Assembly (NCBI GenBank): GCA_934700615.1
Contig: CAKUXR010000005.1
Location: 1-64,000 of the forward strand
Origin: an uncultured Bacteroidales bacterium
Lineage (GTDB): Bacteria > Bacteroidota > Bacteroidia > Bacteroidales > UBA932
Direction of reading: 5' to 3'
DNA length: 64,000 nucleotides
Part shown: piece by piece, positions 16,452 to 26,349 of the stretch
How the letters are laid out: each line of letters begins with the position of its first letter
Numbering within the stretch: the first letter of the stretch is position 1
Translations under genes and position numbers: made by a program
Notes under the pieces: model-generated
The model's input: the letters and a program-made list of their open reading frames with translations, nothing else
Database searches by the model: none
What the model was told of the DNA's origin: nothing

Positions 16452-19400
16452 TTAGAAGTTAAGATTAAGTCCGAATACGACTTTCCTCGCCGACGGATAA
16501 TAACCCTTGTCGATTCCTGTTGCGCTTCCGACACCGGTAACCTCAGGATCGAATCCCGGATAAGAAGTGAATGTGAAGAAGTCGTCCAAAGAGCAGTAGA
16601 TTCTGAATGAATTGATACCTATCTTCTTCAGGAAAGACTTAGGAAGAGAATATCCCAGCTGAATCTGCTTGATCTTGAAATAAGAGCCGTCGAATACCAT
16701 TCCGTCGCTGAGCCAGTACTTGTCAATGTCAGTAGCGCCCGGTCTAGGTCTGGATGCGTTCTTGTTGGAAGGAGTCCATCTGTCAGTATAAAGGAACTTC
16801 ATTCTGTTGGCCTGGAGACGATCTCCACGGTTGCTGCAGTTGAAGATGTCATTTCCCTGCGAACCTGTTCCGAACACTGTAAGGTCAAAGCCCTTATATG
16901 CGGCATTGAGAGTGATACCATAGGTAAAGTCAGGAATGCCGCTTCCGATCATCATTTTGTCGGAATCATTGATAGTTCCGTTCTGGTCCACATCCACGAA
17001 CACAGGATCTCCTGTCTCGGCATCGATATGGTCCACCTTGTATCCCCTGAAATACCATGCAGGATAACCTTTCTCGAATACGGTCATACCGGTTGCAGTA
17101 TGGAAACTTGCGCCATTGATGCGGTCGAGTGACTCATGGATATATGTCACCTCATTCTTGAGTGTAGCGAGGTTTCCTCTGATTCCGTAGCTGAAATCAC
17201 CGATATTGTCTTTCCAGCCGAGTTCAAGTTCAACACCCTTGTTTTCAATGTTACCCGCATTGACAGGAGAAGCAGTGTTTCCGACGATAGTCGACGGGGT
17301 GATGCCCGTGACGATCAAGTCTTTGGTCTTCTTGGAGAACCAGTCTGCGGTGAACGAGAGCCTGTCATTGAAAAATCTCGCGTCAATACCGAGGTCAAGC
17401 TGCTCCGAAGTCTCCCATTTGAGCTCGTTGTTTCCGGTAGAAGAAGGCATCGAACCGATCTGATACTGAAGCTCGTTGGTATAAGGATAAGACATGCCGG
17501 ATGAAATGGATGAAAGGTATGAGTACGAGCCAAGGCTTGAGGTCGTACCGTTCTGTCCCCAGCTGCCACGCAGTTTCAAGTGCGAGAGCCAAGTCTTCGC
17601 GTTCTGCATGAAGTTTTCCTGAGAGATTGTCCATCCCAAAGATGCTGCAGGGAAATAACCCCATCTCTTGGAAATAGGAAGAACCGAAGAGTCCGCAGCA
17701 TCTGCACGGAGTGAGAACTGGGCCATATATTTTCCGGCATAGTCGTAATTCAGACGGCCGAAATATGCGAGTTTCCTGCCGATGATTTCCTCTCCGCCTG
17801 AAACTGATTTCACGGCAGTTGCTGTAGCATAAGCGAAATAAGCATAACGAGGGTCATCTTTCTTGAAACCGAAATCACCGTCGCCACCGGTAACATTGCC
17901 GCCGACATAGAATGAAGAATTGTCGATATAAGATGTTCCGAGCATTGCATTCAAGTTATGCTTTCCGAAACTGTGCATGTAGTTCACGAAGTTCTCCCAC
18001 TGGAGATAAATAGGAGTTGATGCACTTGCATTGACAGACATGTAACTCTGGTTGATCGTGGTATTCACGAAAAAATCATTGTTCACCGTATAGCTCTTGG
18101 CAGCGGAGAGACGATATCCCAGACGTGAAGTGATGACAAGTCCCTTCACCGGCTTGAGATTGGCATAAATGACACCATTGATATTGTATCCGCTGTTTGT
18201 GGAGTTGCTCTTGTCCCTCATGATGTAAGGGTTGTAGTTGTCTGTCTCCTGGAAAGCAGATGTGGAATAATAGTTTCCGTCCTTATCCTTGAGATATGTC
18301 TTTCCGGCATTGACCATAGTCTGCATGTGCTCAGGAAGATTGTCCGGAGAGTATTTTATCGGTGTCAGAGGGTCGAGCATAATGACAGATGAAAGCAAGC
18401 TGCCATATTCAGAGCCCTCGGCAACTGCCTTGCGCTTGTAGTATTCGATCTGATTGTTGGTTCCTACCTGGAGCCATTTTTTGATATTGTAATCGGCATT
18501 GATGGTCGCAGTGAGACGCTTGTATGTATCGGCATCACCGACAACATAACCATTATTGTCGAGATAAGTCAATGACAGATAATATGTTCCCTTGTCATTA
18601 CCGCCCTGGAAAGCGAGATTGTGCTTCTGCATTCTTGAAGGTTCGAACGCAACCTTTGACCAGTCGGTATTTGTCTTGAAATCCCAGTCAGCATTGATCT
18701 TGTCCATTGAAAGATAGTTCGCTTCGGTCATATAGCCGATATACTGCTCGGCATTCATGACCTTCGGAACATTGGCGATATTCTGGATGGACAACTGGAA
18801 ATCATAAGTAATGGTTCCCTGTCCCTCCTTACCTTTCTTGGTAGTGATGAGGATGACACCGTTACCGGCTGCCGCGCCGTAAATCGCAGCAGAAGCAGCA
18901 TCCTTGAGGACCTCCATCGATTCAATGTCATTAGGGTCAATGCCGCCGATATCGCTGGCGATACGTCCGTCCACGACATAGAGAGGATCGCATGAACCAT
19001 TTGAGTTGATACCGCGGATACGCACGGTAGGAGATGCTCCCGGAGATGCGGAAGACTGGAAAATCTGGACACCGGCCGTCTTTCCCTGGAGTGCCTGCTC
19101 AGGTCTGGTGATTGTACGGTTCTGCATATCCTCAGTCTTGATCTGGGAAATGGCACCGGTCACAGAACTTTTCTTCTGCACACCATAACCTACAACGACC
19201 ACCTCGTCGAGAAGTTTCTGGTCCTCTTCGAGCACGATGTCAATGACACCTGCCACGGCCTGTCTTTCCTGAGAGGTAAATCCAATGCTGGAGAATACAA
19301 TCACGGCACCTTCCGGAACACTGATGGAATATTTGCCGTCAATGTCTGTAATGGCGCCGTTGCGGGTTCCCTTTTCGAACACGCTTGCCCCAATCATAGG

Positions 19401-19523
19401 AGAATTTTGCTTGTCTGTCACCGTTCCCGTCACTTTGACAACATTCTGCGCAAACAGGACATTGCAAAAGAAACACAGGCTCATCAGCGACAAAATGATT
19501 CTACTGATAGTTGGTTGTTTCAT
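16452..19523 (-). CDS. susC: SusC/RagA-family TonB-dependent transporter (locus 1)
   Basis: The outer-membrane channel that imports oligosaccharides with energy from TonB. After the signal peptide comes a CarboxypepD_reg-like domain (VTGTVTDKQNSPMIGASV), the TonB box region (DEVVVVGYG), the plug domain with VRIRG and LYVVDG, and a long beta barrel ending in Phe (LNLNF). The length of about 1023 residues is typical. ATG 19523 is chosen because it gives a normal signal peptide; the upstream ATG at 19571 adds 16 charged residues. First gene of the locus 1 operon, divergent from the regulator at 19811. Confidence 0.93.
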   Translation of the reverse strand: MKQPTISRIILSLMSLCFFCNVLFAQNVVKVTGTVTDKQNSPMIGASVFEKGTRNGAITDIDGKYSISVPEGAVIVFSSIGFTSQERQAVAGVIDIVLEEDQKLLDEVVVVGYGVQKKSSVTGAISQIKTEDMQNRTITRPEQALQGKTAGVQIFQSSASPGASPTVRIRGINSNGSCDPLYVVDGRIASDIGGIDPNDIESMEVLKDAASAAIYGAAAGNGVILITTKKGKEGQGTITYDFQLSIQNIANVPKVMNAEQYIGYMTEANYLSMDKINADWDFKTNTDWSKVAFEPSRMQKHNLAFQGGNDKGTYYLSLTYLDNNGYVVGDADTYKRLTATINADYNIKKWLQVGTNNQIEYYKRKAVAEGSEYGSLLSSVIMLDPLTPIKYSPDNLPEHMQTMVNAGKTYLKDKDGNYYSTSAFQETDNYNPYIMRDKSNSTNSGYNINGVIYANLKPVKGLVITSRLGYRLSAAKSYTVNNDFFVNTTINQSYMSVNASASTPIYLQWENFVNYMHSFGKHNLNAMLGTSYIDNSSFYVGGNVTGGDGDFGFKKDDPRYAYFAYATATAVKSVSGGEEIIGRKLAYFGRLNYDYAGKYMAQFSLRADAADSSVLPISKRWGYFPAASLGWTISQENFMQNAKTWLSHLKLRGSWGQNGTTSSLGSYSYLSSISSGMSYPYTNELQYQIGSMPSSTGNNELKWETSEQLDLGIDARFFNDRLSFTADWFSKKTKDLIVTGITPSTIVGNTASPVNAGNIENKGVELELGWKDNIGDFSYGIRGNLATLKNEVTYIHESLDRINGASFHTATGMTVFEKGYPAWYFRGYKVDHIDAETGDPVFVDVDQNGTINDSDKMMIGSGIPDFTYGITLNAAYKGFDLTVFGTGSQGNDIFNCSNRGDRLQANRMKFLYTDRWTPSNKNASRPRPGATDIDKYWLSDGMVFDGSYFKIKQIQLGYSLPKSFLKKIGINSFRIYCSLDDFFTFTSYPGFDPEVTGVGSATGIDKGYYPSARKVVFGLNLNF

Positions 19524-19611
19524 AATACTTTTATTGGTTACAGTTTTTACTTGAACTTTCAATCCGTCCAAATATATATTATATGGTATGGCATTCCCTC
19601 ATATGCCGATG

Positions 19612-19619
19612 CAAAGTTA
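19612..19619 (-). promoter_or_regulatory. Candidate -7 box of locus 1 operon
   Basis: TAACTTTG on the minus strand, 89 bp before the susC start, fits TAnnTTTG. No TTTG lies at the expected distance, as would fit an activator-dependent promoter driven by the divergent regulator. Confidence 0.35.
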
Positions 19620-19779
19620 GCCACGATAAAATTCAAACGTTTTGCAATATGTGTTTATAAGTTGTTTTTCCATTCATTTCCGCATGTCAATCCGTTCAAA
19701 AATTTGGCTATTTGTTCATAAACATCCATTCAAACGCATTGGGCCACAGCGACAGAGCCACCGCATCGAAAAAAAAGAG

Positions 19780-19787
19780 TATCTTTG
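19780..19787 (+). promoter_or_regulatory. Candidate -7 box of hybrid regulator gene
   Basis: TATCTTTG fits TAnnTTTG and lies 23 bp before the start codon; the -33 region is not recognisable. Confidence 0.4.
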
Positions 19788-19810
19788 GGGAACACTAAAA
19801 CAAACTGGAA

Positions 19811-22800
19811 ATGAGAAATATCTTTTTGCTTGCAATACTGGCGATATTCATATCCTGCAGAACTTCAGAACCGCAGACTTCCACACAGGAATACGAGCCG
19901 ACAATATCATACGATATCTCCAACCAGCAGATCAATGACTTCGAAGAGGACAAGGACGGACATATCTGGATTGCTACATTCCGCGGGCTGAACAAATATA
20001 CCGGCCACGAGTACAGGCAGTATTTCCACACCAATGCACCTGGAAGCATTTCGGACAGTCAGGTCAATGATATTTTCTGTGATTCGAAAGGACAGATCTG
20101 GCTTGCGACAATCAACGGATTCTGCCGATACTCGGATCAGGACACATTCGAGAAAATATCATTGCCGGACAATAGACATAATGTAAACAAAATCATGGAA
20201 TCGGCCGACGGCAGACTCCTGGTCCTGGCATATCCGAAATTATATTCATACGACCAGGTGACAGGCGAGATTTACACTGCCATAGAGGATTTGGACCCGG
20301 TCAAGACAATTTCCATAAAATGGTATCCCGACGGCAAGGGCAATTTATGGATAACTGACCCGCGCCAGCTGCGATGCTACAATCTTAGAAATTTCCACCT
20401 GGACACTGTCATTGACCTGCAAGGATGGCAACAGTGCGTCGGGCTGGTGGACAACTGCCTCTGGATATCCTCCGAATCCAAAATTCAGGCATTCAATATC
20501 ATTGACAAAGAGTTTGTCAGTCTTTCTCCGACATTGACGAGAAACAGGGAATTCATGTCGGCAGACATTGTTTATGCACACGGATACGAAGACGGAAACA
20601 TAGTTTTCTGTACATCTTCCGGCGAGATGTTCTACTACGACAAGCGTAACGATACACTTGCAGACAATAACGAATCCGGATTTCCTTTTGACGCACCTGC
20701 ATTCATGGTAAACACGATGTTCACCGATTCGCACAAGAACCTGTGGATAGGCTCGAATGACCAGGGCTTCAAGACCATATACCACTACAAGGAGAGATTC
20801 AACGAAGACAATACCATCAGGTCCGCGTTTACCGGAAAATCCGTAAAAGCAGTGGTTTCTGACAAACAGGACAACTTGTGGGTCTCCACCAATCTCTACG
20901 GGATGTTCAGATATGACATGGCATCAAAGACCATAGAAAAGATCACTCATGTCCGCAAAGCCAACAATCCTCTGGAATCAAACACTATATACGGCTCTTT
21001 CTTTGACAGGTACGGCTACCTGTGGACGATGGAGGCCGGAAAAGTGACGAAGAATTCGATAGCGGACGGCAACATGACTCCGATTTCATCGTATATGGCT
21101 TTCCTGCCGATGTCAATGTCACAAAGCGATGACGGAACAATCTGGATAGCCTCAGCCAGCCAGTACATTTCCTATATGCGACCTGGAGACACGGAGGCCA
21201 AAAGCCTGAAAATCTTCGACGGATATTCGTTCATCCCTTCCATATCCAGGTATAATGACAAGTCAATGCTGGTGTGCGGATTCAACGACAAGATAAAACT
21301 TGTCAACGTGGAGACACTGGAAATCAGCGACTTGCCTATAAATGACAAAGACTGGGCCAACTGTCTCAAAACCTCGTTTTTCATTCCCACGGACGCTTAT
21401 CAGGACAGACACGGCAACATCTGGATAGGCACGGTAGGAAACGGACTGCTCAGATACAACAAACTGGAAAGAAGCATTATTCCTGTTCCCGGGGCCGCAT
21501 GTACAGACATATCATCGATAGAAGAGGATAATGAGGGGACACTTTGGGTAAGCACCCTGTACGGATTGTCCAGACTCGACCCGAAGACATTGACCTATAC
21601 CAATTACTTCGCAACTGACGGACTCGGAGGGAACCAGTTCTACGACAGGGCTTCCTGTATGCTGTCCGACGGACGTCTGGTATTCGGCGGCACACACGGA
21701 CTTACGTTGTTCAGCCCTGAATACAAGAGAGACACCACGAGGATTCCTATAGTTTTCGAAAGCCTGAAGGTGCACAACAAGATAATGGTGCCGGGCAAAG
21801 GCAGTTGCATAGACAAAGTTTTGTCCTGCTGTCCTGACATTCACCTGAACCATAAACAGAACAGTTTCAACATTGCGTTCTCTGCCCTTGACTACAGCGA
21901 ACATGAGAGGGTCTATTACAGTTACATGCTGGAAGGTTTCGACAAGTATTGGATTGAATGCGGTCATAACCGCGAGGCCTACTACGCAAACCTGCCTGCC
22001 GGAAATTATGTATTCAGGGTACGCATCACGAGTAATGACAGCAGCATTGAACCTACTGAAAACTCCATCCGCATATCGGTGAAGCCTTCGCCGTGGGCGT
22101 CCTGGTGGGCATGGCTGATTTATCTGACATTGGCAGGAGGCCTGTCAGCATTGATAATACACATCAGTCTGGGACTGCGCAGGGAGAGGAAGGCGACTGA
22201 GAAGGCGGAACGCGAAAAGGCGCAGGAACATCTTATCAATCAGATGAATATGAAATTCTTCGCGAACATTTCGCATGAATTCAGGACACCTCTCACCCTG
22301 ATTTCCGGACCGGTATCGCAGCTGGCCGAATCTCCGGACATAAAGAGCTCCGACAGGAATCTTCTGATGATTGTACGCAGAAGTGTGGACAGGATGCTGA
22401 AACTGGTGAACCAGCTGATGGATTTCAACAAACTGGAGGAGGATACGCTGAATCTCCAGGTCGGCCTTACCGATGCCATTTCCATCATTTCCAAGAATCT
22501 GGATGTCTTCCGTTACAATATGACGAACAAGAACATCACGCTTCAGACGAGCGGAATCGAGGACTCGTTCATCACCTGGCTTGACGAGGACAAACTGGAC
22601 AAGATTATCGGAAACCTGATGTCCAATGCCCTGAAATTCACGCCTGCCGGCGGCAAGGTCGAGGTCAGCTTCGATGTTGTCAATGCTGATGAACTTGTGC
22701 CGTCCTTCGGAAAAGAAGTCACGAAGTGGCACAAATACATAAAGATTTCCGTAATCAATTCCGGCTCGGACATCCCTGAAGACGAGATGGACAAGATTTT

Positions 22801-23824
22801 CGGAAGGTATTATCAGATAACGGACCAGCAGACGGAAACACATAATATGGGAACAGGCATCGGACTTTATTACTCCAGACGTCTGGCAATGCTGCACCAC
22901 GGTTTCCTGAAGGCATTCCAGCCGGAGCAGATGCACGGGGCCCAGTTCACACTGGTAATTCCTGCTGACGAGGCAGCCTATGCAGACGACAACAAGGTCA
23001 AGCGCAGTGTGGAGCAGCAGGAGGCATTCCCGCTGCCTGAGAGCAAGGAACCGGTATCAGTAATCGAGGATGAGAAGCAGACCGTGATGGTGATAGACGA
23101 TGATACGGAAATCGCGCTGTATCTCAAGACTTTGCTGTCTCCATATTACAAGGTCATATGCAGATTCGATGCAGACAGCGCCATCAAGACGATGAAAGAA
23201 AACGCCCCGGACTGCATCCTGTGCGACGTGGTCATGCCGGGAAAAGACGGCTACACCCTCTGCTCGGAAGTGCGCGAAGACATGCAGCTGTGCCATCTTC
23301 CTATAATTCTCGTCACGGCCAATGCCGCAATGCAGAATCAGGTGAAGGGTCTCAATGTCGGGGCCAATGCTTATGTAACGAAACCTTTCGACCCTGATTA
23401 TCTTCTGGCCATGATACGTTCCCAGATCCAGAACCAGGAGAATGTCCGACAGATTCTTTCTTCTTCCACCAAGACGGGAAACATGGAGGAGAATGTGCTT
23501 TCTCCTCAGGACAAGAAGTTCATGACTGAACTTTACGAGCTGATGGAGAATGAGTTGTCCAATTCTGAACTGAACGTGGTGGAGATTGCGGAACGCATGC
23601 ACATGTCCAGGACGAAGTTCTATTACAAGGTCAAGGGCCTCACGGGCGAGAATCCGGGAACGTTCTTCAAGACCTACAAGCTGAACAGGGCAGCGGAAAT
23701 GATTCTGGAAGGAAAATACACCATATCCGAAATCTCCGACATGGCCGGATTCAGCACTGTCTCCGTATTCTCCAAGTCATTCAAAAAGCAGTTCGGCACT
23801 GCACCAAGCAGCTACAAGGAATGA
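19811..23824 (+). CDS. Hybrid two-component system sensor/AraC regulator of locus 1
   Basis: A one-protein signalling system in the inner membrane that senses an oligosaccharide in the periplasm and activates the Sus operon. Domain order: signal, two-part beta-propeller of Reg_prop repeats (about 50-660, repeated WIA/WIG strands), Y_Y_Y domain (about 690-755), membrane helix (about 760-783), HisKA with phospho-acceptor His822 (NISHEFRTPL), HATPase_c (about 925-1050), receiver with Asp1139 (CDVVMPGKDG) and Lys in VTKPFDP, then two AraC-type helix-turn-helix motifs (about 1230-1335). All key residues are intact. It diverges from the Sus operon with a 287-bp shared regulatory region. Confidence 0.95.
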   Translation: MRNIFLLAILAIFISCRTSEPQTSTQEYEPTISYDISNQQINDFEEDKDGHIWIATFRGLNKYTGHEYRQYFHTNAPGSISDSQVNDIFCDSKGQIWLATINGFCRYSDQDTFEKISLPDNRHNVNKIMESADGRLLVLAYPKLYSYDQVTGEIYTAIEDLDPVKTISIKWYPDGKGNLWITDPRQLRCYNLRNFHLDTVIDLQGWQQCVGLVDNCLWISSESKIQAFNIIDKEFVSLSPTLTRNREFMSADIVYAHGYEDGNIVFCTSSGEMFYYDKRNDTLADNNESGFPFDAPAFMVNTMFTDSHKNLWIGSNDQGFKTIYHYKERFNEDNTIRSAFTGKSVKAVVSDKQDNLWVSTNLYGMFRYDMASKTIEKITHVRKANNPLESNTIYGSFFDRYGYLWTMEAGKVTKNSIADGNMTPISSYMAFLPMSMSQSDDGTIWIASASQYISYMRPGDTEAKSLKIFDGYSFIPSISRYNDKSMLVCGFNDKIKLVNVETLEISDLPINDKDWANCLKTSFFIPTDAYQDRHGNIWIGTVGNGLLRYNKLERSIIPVPGAACTDISSIEEDNEGTLWVSTLYGLSRLDPKTLTYTNYFATDGLGGNQFYDRASCMLSDGRLVFGGTHGLTLFSPEYKRDTTRIPIVFESLKVHNKIMVPGKGSCIDKVLSCCPDIHLNHKQNSFNIAFSALDYSEHERVYYSYMLEGFDKYWIECGHNREAYYANLPAGNYVFRVRITSNDSSIEPTENSIRISVKPSPWASWWAWLIYLTLAGGLSALIIHISLGLRRERKATEKAEREKAQEHLINQMNMKFFANISHEFRTPLTLISGPVSQLAESPDIKSSDRNLLMIVRRSVDRMLKLVNQLMDFNKLEEDTLNLQVGLTDAISIISKNLDVFRYNMTNKNITLQTSGIEDSFITWLDEDKLDKIIGNLMSNALKFTPAGGKVEVSFDVVNADELVPSFGKEVTKWHKYIKISVINSGSDIPEDEMDKIFGRYYQITDQQTETHNMGTGIGLYYSRRLAMLHHGFLKAFQPEQMHGAQFTLVIPADEAAYADDNKVKRSVEQQEAFPLPESKEPVSVIEDEKQTVMVIDDDTEIALYLKTLLSPYYKVICRFDADSAIKTMKENAPDCILCDVVMPGKDGYTLCSEVREDMQLCHLPIILVTANAAMQNQVKGLNVGANAYVTKPFDPDYLLAMIRSQIQNQENVRQILSSSTKTGNMEENVLSPQDKKFMTELYELMENELSNSELNVVEIAERMHMSRTKFYYKVKGLTGENPGTFFKTYKLNRAAEMILEGKYTISEISDMAGFSTVSVFSKSFKKQFGTAPSSYKE

Positions 23825-24169
23825 AATTTACGACAAACGGTCCGACCAGCAACTTTCCGCAATTTTTATTTTGATAATAATACAACTCAGCGCAAATTTA
23901 TATTGGACATGATGCCGGCTGTCCGCATTTTTAGAAACAGAAAGTGTACCGCGCGCGAGAAGTAGACACGGAAAATGTATCTCAAAATAAATTCTGCGAG
24001 AAATCGCAGCAATCTCAATATTTATTGAAACAATATGAAATCCGCGGACAGGATGATGCTGAGAATCCAGAAACAGGAACAGGTGTTGGCTTGGGTGAGC
24101 AACTCCCGAAGGAGCGAAGCGAACTCTGGCGGAGCCTTCCGACAACTCCAACTCACCTTATATAATCGA
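23825..24169. other. Gap after hybrid regulator
   Basis: No gene seen. A GC-rich block at about 24095-24150 (GAGCGAAGCGAACTC and surrounding bases) resembles, on the other strand, the REP-like segments at 1325-1361, 45935-45990 and 49015-49070. Confidence 0.5.
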
Positions 24170-24271
24170 GTGAAGGTGTGTCAAAACTCCTTTTTTGAAG
24201 AAATCACCCCTGTTGCAGTTATCTGTAGCAGGGGTTAACCTTTCTATTTGGGCATTATGACACACCCTCAC
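24170..24271. mobile_element. MITE-like element with IS1182-type ends
   Basis: Near-perfect 14-bp terminal inverted repeats (GTGAAGGTGTGTCA at 24170-24183, TGACACACCCTCAC at 24258-24271) enclose about 75 bp with no coding capacity. The GGTGTGTCA...TGACACACC ends resemble those of Bacteroidota IS1182 elements, which makes this a probable non-autonomous derivative. The inside is a strong hairpin (ACCCCTG/CAGGGGT, 24206-24235). The family link is from memory of end sequences, not a search. Confidence 0.55.
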
Positions 24272-24283
24272 TTTCGTTTTCTG

Positions 24284-24985
24284 CTTTCCTTCCTCTATAG
24301 AGTTTCTTCATCAGACTTACTTCAAATAAAGTCCGGCCCTTCCCTGCGTGTCGATATTAGGCTTATCAGCTTGGACAGGCGCAAAATTTCGACCTTCTTG
24401 GCAGGCGTGATTTCGGATACATTCGCGGTAAGATTCTGAAATTGAGCGCATTGCGAGATTAGAGCTAGGAAAGGGATCTGCCAAGACCACCTTTCATTGA
24501 CACCTCTTGGCAAGAGACTTGTCACTCAATCAATTAAGACACAAGTAATTACAGATAAATTTACCTGTCAAGAGGGTCGAAAATAGAACCGAAAATCATA
24601 CCGGAGAGCAAAAGAACGGAAACGGCTGGCAGAGAGCAAAAGTATGGAACCGGTGGCAGCGCGTCAATACGCAACTCCGGAGACGTTTACGAAAATCACA
24701 CAGCGAAACAGACGACGCGGACACAGACAAAAACCTGAGACTAACTTCAAACACTTGCAAATATCTTCAATGACCATAAACGGGCCTTGGACGATTTCGG
24801 ATAGTTATCGGACTTCGATTTCTTGTGCAATCTTATCCTCACCCTTAGGCCGCATATCGGGTTTCTGTCCGTCAGACCAGATGTTTGCCGCCGGCTTCCT
24901 TCAGATTCCGTCTCACGGCTGACACCCTTGCCTTTGGCTGGAACCTTCCCACTATCAGGGCGGTTTAGAGCATGTTCGTGCTGGA
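24284..24985 (-). mobile_element. Defective group II intron copy 1 (domain I and 5' region, no RT)
   Basis: Read on the minus strand, 24985 to about 24740 has group II intron domain I sequence: CAAAGGCAAGGGTGTCAGCC, CGGAATCTGAAGGAAGCC, GGCAAACATCTGG and GACGGACAGAAACCC in the normal order. From about 24590 to 24284 it is roughly nine-tenths identical to copy 2 at 26660-26955. Only a trace of the reverse transcriptase gene remains. The intron start lies just after a hairpin (24999-25032), the site choice known for group IIC introns. An IS66-end fragment interrupts it. Confidence 0.75.
24632..24690 (-). mobile_element. IS66-end remnant inside intron copy 1
   Basis: About 55 bp align with the IS66 terminus at 1172-1226: GCAAAAGTATGGAACC, then GCGTCAA, then CGGAGACG and TTAC at the end. 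It has no transposase genes. CGAAAATC-like sequence occurs on both sides (about 24592 and 24690), a possible trace of an 8-bp target duplication after loss of the element. Confidence 0.6.
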
Positions 24986-24998
24986 CGAATAAAGATTA

Positions 24999-25032
24999 GA
25001 ACGGCGGAAGGGAATCTAACTTTCCGCCGTTC
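24999..25032 (-). terminator. Terminator of ATPase gene
   Basis: An 11-bp perfect stem GAACGGCGGAA/TTCCGCCGTTC lies 59 bp after the ATPase stop, followed on the minus strand by TAATCTTTATT and then by the intron copy 1 start. Confidence 0.65.
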
Positions 25033-25090
25033 AGTTTATGCAAGGCATTTCGCTAAATTCGGATTTGATGAAATCGAGGACACAATCGGC

Positions 25091-26275
25091 TCAAAATAAC
25101 TTCATCAAGTCCATCGACATGAATTCTTCGGCCTTGATGCCGCCGTCACCGACAATGAATGACGATGTCGGCTTGAAAAGCTCGCGGAACTTATCCAAAC
25201 CTTCAGTACGTTTCTCCGCATTGCCCTTGACCTCAATTGCCACCAATGAATTCTTCTTGCGAAGTATGAAATCCACCTCGTCATTGCGCTCGCGCCAATA
25301 GAACACATCAAACCGGTGTATAAATGCATGACTGACAAGATAGGCTCCGACTCCAGACTCAAATATGCGTCCCCACGACTTTCTGTTGAGGACAGCTTGA
25401 TTAAATGGCATCGGGCTGTACACCGTCTTCAATGCATTGTTATACACCTGAAGTTTCGGAATGCTGGCTCTCCGTCTAGCCATATCGATGCTGTATTTCT
25501 GAAGACCGCACAGAAGACCGCTTTCAGCCAGCAGATTCAGATATCCGGAAAGAGTCGATGTGTTTCCGGCATCCTGGAGTGAGCCGAGCATCTTGTTCAA
25601 AGACAGAAGTTCTCCGGAATAGGCCGCCCCAAGTTCAAATGTCTGACGAAGAAGAGCAGGTTTCCCGATAGGCGTGTCCATCAGTATGTCCTTGTTTATA
25701 GTTGCGTCTATTATGGACGATTGAATATACTGCTGGAAACGGTCTTCATCACCAACCAGAGGTGCTGCACCAGGATACCCTCCATAAAATATGTACTGGT
25801 CAAGAGACCATCCGAAACAGTCCCTCATCTCGACATAGCTCCAATGGCCCATCCTTATCTCCTCAAAGCGTCCTGCCAATGATTCGGAAAGACCTTTCTC
25901 AAGCCGCACACGGCTGCTTCCAAGAAGCAACACCTTAATGTTCCTGTCATTGAAAGAGTCGTCGTCCCATTCCTTCTTTACGACCTCGCTCCAGTTCGAA
26001 ACTTTCTGAATCTCGTCGATTACAAGGATTGCGCTTTCCCAGTTGTTGCTCCGTTTAAGGCTTCGGACAGCTTCCCAGCAGTCTGAAACCCAAGCAGTGT
26101 TTGATGCCGGAACATTGTCTGCCGAATAAAACAGATATGGCAAGTCCAGATCTTTCAGGACCTGCTTCACGACAGTTGATTTCCCTATCTGACGGGCACC
26201 CATCACGACTTGAATGAATTTTCTTGGTTCTTCAAGACGATTCTTAATTATCTGGTATTCAGCTCTTTTATACAT
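25091..26275 (-). CDS. AAA_14/DUF4143 ATPase
   Basis: An ATPase of the large AAA_14 plus DUF4143 family, common in Bacteroidota and of unsettled function. The Walker A motif GARQIGKST is at residues 26-34 and the Walker B motif AILVIDEIQ at 82-90. The C-terminal DUF4143 part (from about 200) ends with EVDFIL and VAIEVKG (about 345-360), which resembles a PD-(D/E)XK nuclease core. The length of 394 residues is normal and the frame intact. It sits alone between two defective intron copies. A role in defence or mobile-element biology is possible but only inferred. Confidence 0.9.
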   Translation of the reverse strand: MYKRAEYQIIKNRLEEPRKFIQVVMGARQIGKSTVVKQVLKDLDLPYLFYSADNVPASNTAWVSDCWEAVRSLKRSNNWESAILVIDEIQKVSNWSEVVKKEWDDDSFNDRNIKVLLLGSSRVRLEKGLSESLAGRFEEIRMGHWSYVEMRDCFGWSLDQYIFYGGYPGAAPLVGDEDRFQQYIQSSIIDATINKDILMDTPIGKPALLRQTFELGAAYSGELLSLNKMLGSLQDAGNTSTLSGYLNLLAESGLLCGLQKYSIDMARRRASIPKLQVYNNALKTVYSPMPFNQAVLNRKSWGRIFESGVGAYLVSHAFIHRFDVFYWRERNDEVDFILRKKNSLVAIEVKGNAEKRTEGLDKFRELFKPTSSFIVGDGGIKAEEFMSMDLMKLF

Positions 26276-26285
26276 TGTTTTACAT

Positions 26286-26349
26286 TTTACGCAGTGTATT
26301 GCTAATATTTACGCAATGCAAATATAAAAAATTTATCAGTTTATAGCAA
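26286..26349 (-). promoter_or_regulatory. ATPase promoter with direct-repeat operator candidate
   Basis: On the minus strand TTG (26349-26347), 20 bases, then TATATTTG (26326-26319) resembles the Bacteroidota promoter. Between it and the ATG at 26275 lie two near-identical 11-mers, TTTACGCAGTG (26286-26296) and TTTACGCAATG (26308-26318), 22 bp apart, as expected for two sites on the same DNA face. Confidence 0.5.

Noticed and set aside
24322..24525. Minus-strand frame of 67 codons, conserved at 26695-26886
   Set aside because: It is conserved because the DNA is a duplicated intron segment. No known domain is visible, and it lies where intron RNA is expected; kept only as an observation on the intron.
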